Shown in pieces: positions 44,915 through 50,062 of a stretch of DNA of 50,062 nt. The notes beneath the pieces are model-generated. The model saw only the letters and a list, made by a program, of their open reading frames with translations. It was not told the origin of the DNA and searched no databases. The translations under genes were made by a program, and so were the position numbers. Every line of letters begins with the position of its first letter. The first letter of the stretch is position 1. The stretch is from Methanothermococcus sp. SCGC AD-155-E23 (GTDB lineage Archaea; AGJL01; Methanococci; Methanococcales; Methanococcaceae): assembly GCA_019561615.1 (NCBI GenBank), contig JAHEQA010000017.1, forward strand, positions 23,849-73,910. Reading direction: 5' to 3'.

Positions 44915-45232
44915 CTATCTACCTATTAGGCCTCTAATTAGATAGCCCAGGATGGCGATGGATACCCCTGTAATCAATTCAATCCTCCCGTATCCTGGCC
45001 TCATGCCAAAGGGTACACCTAGGAGGAAGAGGGAGAGGGGGTAGTTTATACCGTAGGGTAGGGGGAGGGAGAAGAGCACCCCTCCAAGTATTGCCGAGAG
45101 TAGTGCCCATCTATCTATACATCTCTCCACGTAGGGCTTCAGGTATCTGTTGTAACTGTAGGTCAACCCTAGAAATCCCCCTATAACTAGAGAGGCTATA
45201 CAACAGAGTAGGTGATAGGGCACCTCTTCCAT
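44915..45232 (-). CDS. ehaL: Energy-converting hydrogenase A subunit L
   Basis: The 105-residue membrane protein has three hydrophobic segments: LLCCIASLVIGGFLGLTYSY, ALLSAILGGVLFSLPLPYGI and LITGVSIAILGYLIRGLIG. It is named by position between ehaK and ehaM in the canonical Eha order. The molecular role is unknown. AAGGTGAT lies just before the ATG. Confidence 0.8.
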   Translation of the reverse strand: MEEVPYHLLCCIASLVIGGFLGLTYSYNRYLKPYVERCIDRWALLSAILGGVLFSLPLPYGINYPLSLFLLGVPFGMRPGYGRIELITGVSIAILGYLIRGLIGR

Positions 45233-45241
45233 GGCATCACC

Positions 45242-45514
45242 TTAGAGTATCCCCGGGGAGTGGATACTGTACATCCTATACCCCAGGTAGAGTATACCTA
45301 GAAGTACCAACATCATGAAGAGCAACTCCAGGGTTTCCATCAACTTAGAGAGGGATCTATATCTAAACCTTAGAAGGAGCACTGTGAGAATTATCCCTAT
45401 TATAAGTACTATAAGGTGAAGTATCCTGACCTGGATTAGGTTTACAGATACTACAATCATAAGGAGGATAAGGGTAGAGATAAGGAGGTAGTCTAGATAT
45501 CTCTTCTCTGTCAC
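45242..45514 (-). CDS. ehaK: Energy-converting hydrogenase A subunit K
   Basis: The 90-residue protein has three hydrophobic helices (LLISTLILLMIVVSVNLI, LIVLIIGIILTVLLLRF, LLFMMLVLLGILYLGYRM). It begins with GTG, four bases after AGGTGG. It follows ehaJ by 11 bases. The name is from order in the cluster; no motif reveals its function. Confidence 0.78.
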   Translation of the reverse strand: MTEKRYLDYLLISTLILLMIVVSVNLIQVRILHLIVLIIGIILTVLLLRFRYRSLSKLMETLELLFMMLVLLGILYLGYRMYSIHSPGIL

Positions 45515-45525
45515 AATTCCACCTA

Positions 45526-46413
45526 TTATCCCATAAAGATCCTATGTAGTAGGTCTACAAGGGCGAGGGCACTTATAAGTATCTGGATCATAACGGAGTG
45601 GTTTGGTGTTAGTAGGGGGGTGAGGGCACATATTAGGGATATGAGAGAGGTTAGAACTACCATCCCCAGTAGTGTCATCAGGGGATCGGAGACTACCAGG
45701 GGACCTATAAATACTGCTAGAAATATCCAGAGGAGGACGAACCAGGCTATCCCATCTGCTATCATTATAAGGGATTCCAGGATACCGAAGTGCTCTGTTA
45801 AGTACCCACTGACTATACTCTTATCCTTCACTATGGCAAAGGGGCTATTTGGGGCTTTTGAGAGGAGAAGTACAAAGAATGCAAAGGCTGCAAAGGGTAG
45901 TTGGAAGATAATAGGTCCATGGATCTCCTGGTATCTTATAATGTCCTCTATTATCAGGGACTTAGTTAGTAGGTATATTATACCCATTACTGTAAATAGT
46001 GGTACCTCTGCAGCGGCGGAGAATACACTTCTTACACCTCCCAACTTTCCATAGGGGGACCCACTACTGAGACCACAGCCATGCTCCACTATCTTCTGAA
46101 GTACGTAGAGACCCATAAGTATGAGAAGGGAGGTGTTAAATACCACTCCAAGGTAGAGGGCGGACATCCATACTGTGATACTCATCAGGGCTATAAGGAG
46201 GTAGAGGGGATTTCCAGCGGTAATGGGAAAGGTTATCTCCTTGAAGTAGAACTTCAGGGTGTGAAGGATATATTGGAGGATTGGGGGACCAGGTCTCCCC
46301 TGGATCCTAGCCACTATCTTCCTATGTAACCCTAAGAGGAGACCTCCCACCAGGAAGGCGTATAGGCTGTAGGCCAGGGCATCCATCACATACTTCAGGT
46401 TATACAGTTCCAT
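45526..46413 (-). CDS. ehaJ: Energy-converting hydrogenase A subunit J (NuoH-like)
   Basis: EhaJ is the NuoH homolog that couples the hydrogenase module to the ion-translocating arm. The 295-residue protein has about eight membrane segments and the typical first loop HRKIVARIQGRPGPPILQYI near residue 30, followed by EITFP. A charged cytosolic loop with APNSPFAIVKDKSIVSGYLT near 185 matches the NuoH signature region. It is the most conserved membrane subunit of the cluster. Confidence 0.92.
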   Translation of the reverse strand: MELYNLKYVMDALAYSLYAFLVGGLLLGLHRKIVARIQGRPGPPILQYILHTLKFYFKEITFPITAGNPLYLLIALMSITVWMSALYLGVVFNTSLLILMGLYVLQKIVEHGCGLSSGSPYGKLGGVRSVFSAAAEVPLFTVMGIIYLLTKSLIIEDIIRYQEIHGPIIFQLPFAAFAFFVLLLSKAPNSPFAIVKDKSIVSGYLTEHFGILESLIMIADGIAWFVLLWIFLAVFIGPLVVSDPLMTLLGMVVLTSLISLICALTPLLTPNHSVMIQILISALALVDLLHRIFMG

Positions 46414-46414
46414 A

Positions 46415-46621
46415 TCACCACCCTCTGAAGGGAAGGAGACCTTCCTTTCTCCTTCTAGTTTTAGGGATAAACATTATCCCTATTCCATAGAGGATAAAGG
46501 GGGTAAAGAGGGCAGTACCTAGATATACCACCAGTACACTTTTAGGAAATATTAGAATATAGAGAAATCCCAGGATTCCAATGATAAGGGCCAACATCCC
46601 ACTTTTTCTCTCAGGTGTCAT
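46415..46621 (-). CDS. ehaI: Energy-converting hydrogenase A subunit I
   Basis: A 68-residue protein with two hydrophobic helices (GMLALIIGILGFLYILIFP and LVVYLGTALFTPFILYGIGI) and a basic tail PKTRRRKEG. It overlaps nothing but is one base from ehaJ. It is assigned by position and size. Function unknown. Confidence 0.78.
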   Translation of the reverse strand: MTPERKSGMLALIIGILGFLYILIFPKSVLVVYLGTALFTPFILYGIGIMFIPKTRRRKEGLLPFRGW

Positions 46622-46631
46622 AGAATCCCCT

Positions 46632-47294
46632 TTAAATGGTAAGTAGAATCTCTGCAGTTCTTATAACTATAAGTAGGGAGGATAGATGTATCATAAGGAT
46701 ATAGGGTGCTCCAGGAGCTCTGAACATCTCGGCCTTTGCTGCATAGAAGGGGGCAACCCCTGTCTCCCCAACCATACCTGCTGCATAGAGCATCTTCTGA
46801 AATAGTAGATCCTGGTGCTTCCCTGCCAACTCCAGTATGGAGAGGGTTCCAGTTTTAGCCAGTATGAGGGCAGCTCCTCCAAAGAGGGGGAGGGTGGATA
46901 TCATGGCTATTATTCCGTAGTAATAGGCTGCATTGAGTACCCACTCCTTTTTAACTGCCGAGACAATACCTATATTGGTTATACCTATCACTGCAAGGAA
47001 GAGGGCGTAGTTGAAGAGATCCCCTGTGAGCATGGCAAAGGCTGTACATATGCCACAGAGGATAGCCATTAACCTCCTTATCTTCAACTCCTCCAGTGAC
47101 ACGTAGTTAAGTTTGTCAAAACCTCCTATCTGTGACTCCAACTGCTTCTCAGGTTTTGTAAAGTAGACCACTAAGGTGAAGAAGAGGGCTATTACAAAGG
47201 ATATTGCAGAGAACTCTGTAACGTAGAGTACAATATCTCCAAAGGGGATGTAGCCGTAGAACTCCCCGGCCACAGAGGTAATGTTAAGGAACAT
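46632..47294 (-). CDS. ehaH: Energy-converting hydrogenase A subunit H
   Basis: The 220-residue membrane protein has about six helices and the conserved-looking stretch KMLYAAGMVGETGVAPFYAA, with Lys and Glu inside hydrophobic surroundings, like the antiporter-type subunits of complex I (NuoL/M/N) though much shorter. A role in ion translocation is plausible. AGGTGG precedes the ATG. It follows ehaG by 8 bases. Confidence 0.85.
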   Translation of the reverse strand: MFLNITSVAGEFYGYIPFGDIVLYVTEFSAISFVIALFFTLVVYFTKPEKQLESQIGGFDKLNYVSLEELKIRRLMAILCGICTAFAMLTGDLFNYALFLAVIGITNIGIVSAVKKEWVLNAAYYYGIIAMISTLPLFGGAALILAKTGTLSILELAGKHQDLLFQKMLYAAGMVGETGVAPFYAAKAEMFRAPGAPYILMIHLSSLLIVIRTAEILLTI

Positions 47295-47302
47295 CCTACC
47301 AC

Positions 47303-48001
47303 CTAGAGCTTGAGATCTCCTATTAATCCAAGTTTGGAGCCTACCTTAAGTGCCAAGGCACCTCCAGCTATAAGGAGGAAGGTTACATAGTGCTCTGGAA
47401 AGAGGTAGAATCCAATAAATCCCAGGATGATCCATAGGGCCCACATAATACCTGAGAATCCAGCAACAGCCTCCCAGAAATCCTTTATATCCTCTGAGGA
47501 TATTCCCCTACTAACTATACCCTGGGAGAGAAGGTAGAACAGTAGACCAACGGACATTACAGCCCCTCCTGTAAAACCTGTTAAGAAGGCCCCGTAGATA
47601 ACCAGTATAAGACTTATAAACCTTGAGGCACTGTAGAGGATCTCCATCCTGGGATGCTCTATATCCACCTCTACCTTAGGCTCTTCCACAACTAAGAACT
47701 CCTCAAATAACTTTGGTGTCTTCTTCTCCCTTTCCTTCTTCCTTAACTTACACCTCTGTATTAAAATCTCTGAGACTGCTAAAAATTCTGCCAACCCTAC
47801 AACTAGACCAGGGAGAATAAGGGCCTCGGCAAGATCTGTACCAAGGGCTGCTATAATAACCAACATGGCACACTCTACAACATCGGTTAAAATAAGGAGG
47901 TGTATATCGGAGCGCTGATAGCCTATTGCAATAAGGGAGAGTATACCCACCACAAAACCTGCAAAGACGGAGTAATTAAACATATGTTGAACAACATCCA
48001 T
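47303..48001 (-). CDS. ehaG: Energy-converting hydrogenase A subunit G
   Basis: The 232-residue protein starts MDVVQHMFNYSVFAGFVVGI and has six or more hydrophobic segments, with a charged cytosolic loop around residues 85-120 (KLRKKEREKKTPKLFEEF). The segment VECAMLVIIAALGTDLAEAL places acidic residues in the membrane. It is named by order. Some similarity to NuoK/MnhC-type subunits is possible but I cannot confirm it. Confidence 0.83.
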   Translation of the reverse strand: MDVVQHMFNYSVFAGFVVGILSLIAIGYQRSDIHLLILTDVVECAMLVIIAALGTDLAEALILPGLVVGLAEFLAVSEILIQRCKLRKKEREKKTPKLFEEFLVVEEPKVEVDIEHPRMEILYSASRFISLILVIYGAFLTGFTGGAVMSVGLLFYLLSQGIVSRGISSEDIKDFWEAVAGFSGIMWALWIILGFIGFYLFPEHYVTFLLIAGGALALKVGSKLGLIGDLKL

Positions 48002-48011
48002 TCATTCCACC

Positions 48012-48470
48012 TTAATCCCTGTGGAGGTACACCCAGCTGAAGATCATGAAGGATACCAGGAGTGTTAGGGACTCCAGTATAGTATCCAAACCCCTTGTAT
48101 AGTAGAGTATCTCATCTAATATTCCCCCTGGAGTTGACACTATGGTAGTTCCAAAGTAGGGAGTCCTCTCAGAGAGCCAGATAGCTGGGGGGGTAAGGTA
48201 GGCAGTTATTCTACCTCTTATAGGCTCAAATTGGGGATACTGTGTCTTAATATCTGCAGGTATCTTCAGAGGCACTCCTCCCCTGTCATAGGGCGCGAGA
48301 GAGGATTTAAAGACCTGACTCTGAGGAGGATACTTTGGATACAACTGATCCTCGTTGTAGGAGGTAGGTACGAAGAACTCAATTATCATTATTAAACATA
48401 GAAATACTGCAAACAATCTAGGTACAATATCTGGTCTTGAGATGTAATTCCACAGTCTTCCAATATCCAT
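48012..48470 (-). CDS. ehaF: Energy-converting hydrogenase A subunit F
   Basis: The 152-residue protein has a first helix ([20 protein letters not shown]), a long polar middle (residues 40-115, with [20 protein letters not shown]) and a last helix ([17 protein letters not shown]). The polar part probably lies outside the membrane. Assigned by order and layout. The start codon overlaps none; ehaE ends 2 bases upstream. Confidence 0.82.
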   Translation of the reverse strand: MDIGRLWNYISRPDIVPRLFAVFLCLIMIIEFFVPTSYNEDQLYPKYPPQSQVFKSSLAPYDRGGVPLKIPADIKTQYPQFEPIRGRITAYLTPPAIWLSERTPYFGTTIVSTPGGILDEILYYTRGLDTILESLTLLVSFMIFSWVYLHRD

Positions 48471-48472
48471 AA

Positions 48473-48727
48473 CTAGGCCTCCAACTCCTCCTTTCTAATT
48501 ATAGCCCTTATAAACACCAGGACTATAAGTGAGTTTATGGCAATATAGGTCATAAGTGCCAAGGTGTGATTGTAGGCGAGGAATATCAGCATTACACCTA
48601 TCGTAGGAATCTCTACATTTAGAAACCTTACAAGGGGATCCCTGGTCTCAGGCCCCAAAATAACACCTAGGGTTCCAAATATAAGCAGGAAGTATCCCAG
48701 GTAGAGGGTAGATACCACTATATCCAT
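48473..48727 (-). CDS. ehaE: Energy-converting hydrogenase A subunit E
   Basis: The 84-residue protein has helices [36 protein letters not shown] and [15 protein letters not shown]. The size and pattern recall short NuoK/MnhF-like subunits. It lies between ehaF and ehaD with gaps of a few bases. Function beyond membership of the membrane arm is unknown. Confidence 0.8.
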   Translation of the reverse strand: MDIVVSTLYLGYFLLIFGTLGVILGPETRDPLVRFLNVEIPTIGVMLIFLAYNHTLALMTYIAINSLIVLVFIRAIIRKEELEA

Positions 48728-48734
48728 CCTATCC

Positions 48735-49013
48735 CTACTTTACAAGTATGGGCAGTTTTGAGCTATACCTCTTCTTGGACCTCTTAAGGTAGAGATACTT
48801 TAGAGATCCAAGGAGTAGTATGACGGTACTTACTGGCTCCATTATAGAGGTGAGGATTGCCACATCCAGGTAGTAGAAGGAAACTATAAGGCCAATTAAA
48901 CCCCCTGTCAAAAACTCCAGCATAATTATCTTATCCAGGTAGTCTGTATTCAGGATAACACCGATACACCCCATAACTATGCAGAAGATGGAGACTAGGG
49001 GAAGTATTTCCAC
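48735..49013 (-). CDS. ehaD: Energy-converting hydrogenase A subunit D
   Basis: From the GTG at 49013 the product is 92 residues, starting VEILPLVSIFCIVMGCIGVI, with three hydrophobic helices and a basic end (KRSKKRYSSKLP). GGTGG lies four bases before this GTG. A TTG at 49058 would add 15 polar residues and overlap ehaC by 35 bases without a ribosome site, so I reject it. Named by order. Confidence 0.78.
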   Translation of the reverse strand: MEILPLVSIFCIVMGCIGVILNTDYLDKIIMLEFLTGGLIGLIVSFYYLDVAILTSIMEPVSTVILLLGSLKYLYLKRSKKRYSSKLPILVK

Positions 49014-49023
49014 AGTACCACCG

Positions 49024-49278
49024 TCAACCTCTACCTTCAAGTCTCTGAACCTTCCCAATGGTATGGGCTATGGCGTTACTGGAGAGGGTAGATCCTATGA
49101 AGTAAACTGCCGCCGCAACCCCGCCCATGGGACTTTTAATGTAAAGGGCAATAAGTGCAGCTATGGCAAAATTTAGGCAGCAGAGGTAGAGTAACCTCTG
49201 TACCCTGTTCCTGGTCAGGAACACCCTCAACCCAACAACAAAGGATATAACACCTATCAACAGTACCAGGGTATCCAT
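49024..49278 (-). CDS. ehaC: Energy-converting hydrogenase A subunit C
   Basis: The 84-residue protein has hydrophobic segments VLLIGVISFVVGLRVFL and LCCLNFAIAALIALYI, then a Gly/Ala-rich stretch (PMGGVAAAVYFIGSTLSSNA). It resembles the NuoK/MnhC size class. It follows ehaB immediately, with no gap between the stop and start. Named by order. Confidence 0.8.
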   Translation of the reverse strand: MDTLVLLIGVISFVVGLRVFLTRNRVQRLLYLCCLNFAIAALIALYIKSPMGGVAAAVYFIGSTLSSNAIAHTIGKVQRLEGRG

Positions 49279-49776
49279 CTATATCATCCCTAACTTCCTT
49301 CCTATGTAGCCTAAAACCTTGGAGGCCCCCACATGGTAGAGACCCTGGATTGTGAAGATGGCCATTACCATGCCCCCAATGAAGTATTTAGGCTCGATAA
49401 AACTACTGAGGAGATGTATAAGTACTGTTGCACTGAAGGTTCCAAGGGTGCCTGCATAGCCAGGATCGTTACACAACCTGTTACCTATAAATATGAGAAG
49501 TGTCGCAATAAGACCTCCCTTAAACCCCAGAAGGTAGTAAAATATACTGGCCATCAAGGTGCCTGCAGAGGCATCTGGAGAGCATACAATATTACCCATA
49601 AAGTATCCCCCGTTAATATCGCCCCCCATCCTCTCCAAGGTCTTTCCAATTACCTCAGCCCCAGAGACCCCAGGCCTCCTAGGTAGTCCAAAGTAGGTAT
49701 CCACCAGTACAAAGTTTGTCCAACATACTCCAGTACTTATCAACAGTTTTATAAAATCCATCCAATTAACATCCAT
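49279..49776 (-). CDS. ehaB: Energy-converting hydrogenase A subunit B
   Basis: The 165-residue membrane protein begins [20 protein letters not shown], and has [20 protein letters not shown] and [20 protein letters not shown] in loops between about four helices. The ATG lies within the last codons of ehaA (11-base overlap), with AGGTGT five bases upstream. It is one of the better conserved Eha membrane subunits; function unknown. Confidence 0.83.
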   Translation of the reverse strand: MDVNWMDFIKLLISTGVCWTNFVLVDTYFGLPRRPGVSGAEVIGKTLERMGGDINGGYFMGNIVCSPDASAGTLMASIFYYLLGFKGGLIATLLIFIGNRLCNDPGYAGTLGTFSATVLIHLLSSFIEPKYFIGGMVMAIFTIQGLYHVGASKVLGYIGRKLGMI

Positions 49777-50041
49777 AACTTACACCTGGGAATATAACAT
49801 CCACGTACTTGGAAAATAGGGATGAGACTACACCTACCAAGATAGAAAAAACTAGGTTCAAGGTAAATAAAAAATCCGTTACAGCTGCCAGCCCCAGGGC
49901 TATAAATACAGTGGGAAAAAATAGATTGCCCTTGAAGGAGTTAATATCTACCTTTACAGGTAAGCCTATAACAAGTCCAACAACTAGGGAGGTCACCACT
50001 GAGAGGATGTAGTAGAGATACTCCAACTTACCACCTACCAA
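49766..50041 (-). CDS. ehaA: Energy-converting hydrogenase A subunit A
   Basis: The 91-residue protein has three hydrophobic segments ([54 protein letters not shown]). Translation probably starts at TTG (50041), six bases after GGTGAT. It is the first gene of the Eha cluster by order, and its promoter lies beyond the right edge. Named by position and size. Confidence 0.78.
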   Translation of the reverse strand: MVGGKLEYLYYILSVVTSLVVGLVIGLPVKVDINSFKGNLFFPTVFIALGLAAVTDFLFTLNLVFSILVGVVSSLFSKYVDVIFPGVSYGC

Positions 50042-50062
50042 CAGTTTATCACCATCCCGTCA

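Noticed and set aside
41211-50041. Ehb rather than Eha hydrogenase
   Set aside because: The order and sizes of the small membrane subunits, the absence of a long NuoL/N-like subunit and the two polyferredoxins after the large subunit fit Eha.

Overview
The window comes from a methanogenic archaeon of the order Methanococcales, most likely a thermophile. The evidence is an energy-converting hydrogenase cluster (Eha), formylmethanofuran:H4MPT formyltransferase (Ftr), methyl-CoM reductase component A2 (AtwA), three Hmd paralogs, CfbD of F430 synthesis, coenzyme F420 ligase (CofE), a split tRNA 2-selenouridine synthase, TBP and archaeal ribosomal proteins. Base composition is less AT-rich than I associate with this order, so I do not name a species. 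No integrase, transposase, CRISPR array, rRNA or tRNA gene was recognised. Translation signals are mostly AGGTGA-type sites 4-6 bases before ATG, GTG or TTG.

Layout. 1-1.9 kb (minus): aroB', hxlB, cofE and a possible broken small membrane gene. 1.9-2.6 kb: an unknown membrane protein. 2.6-6.8 kb (minus): a tight operon of an unknown protein, a tungsten-type aldehyde:ferredoxin oxidoreductase, an archaeoflavoprotein and a nucleotidyltransferase. 6.8-8.3 kb: ftr and rps15, divergent. 8.6-14.4 kb (plus): an acetolactate-synthase-like ThDP enzyme, an unknown zinc-ribbon protein paired with an HsdR_N nuclease-like protein, pheS and cbiF. 14.4-17.8 kb (minus): three tandem Hmd paralogs with a gene-conversion tract and a relic of a further copy. 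18-22.3 kb: methanogenesis marker 16 protein, radB, a PII-like protein, a DUF134 regulator and atwA. 22.3-28.5 kb (minus): tiaS, a pilin-like protein, a YkgJ-type cysteine-cluster protein and an isoprenoid-precursor set (HTH regulator, HMG-CoA synthase, thiolase, CooT-like protein, DUF35 protein). 28.5-33.5 kb (minus): unknown protein, UPF0104 membrane protein, a dockerin-bearing substrate-binding protein, cfbD and argC. 33.5-35.8 kb (plus): ksgA and the two halves of selenouridine synthase. 35.8-40.7 kb (minus): eL41, GatC-like protein, dapA, rps17e, hisH, tbp and the L1-L10-L12 operon with its autoregulatory site. 40.8-50 kb (minus): UPF0146 protein and 17 eha genes in canonical order.

How they work together. 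Eha uses the ion gradient to drive H2-dependent ferredoxin reduction, which feeds the formylmethanofuran branch served by Ftr. AtwA supports activation of methyl-CoM reductase, and CfbD makes its F430 cofactor. The thiolase, DUF35 and HMG-CoA synthase genes supply mevalonate for ether lipids.

The most striking feature is damage to otherwise conserved genes. hxlB, cbiF, cfbD and the substrate-binding protein each continue cleanly in another frame, and a small gene near 1.8 kb probably does too. Since a methanogen cannot plausibly lack CfbD, small indel errors in the assembly are the leading explanation, but each case is reported separately. The best candidates for new biology are the Hmd triplet, the AOR-archaeoflavoprotein operon, the zinc-ribbon/nuclease pair, and the small CooT-like gene inside the mevalonate cluster.
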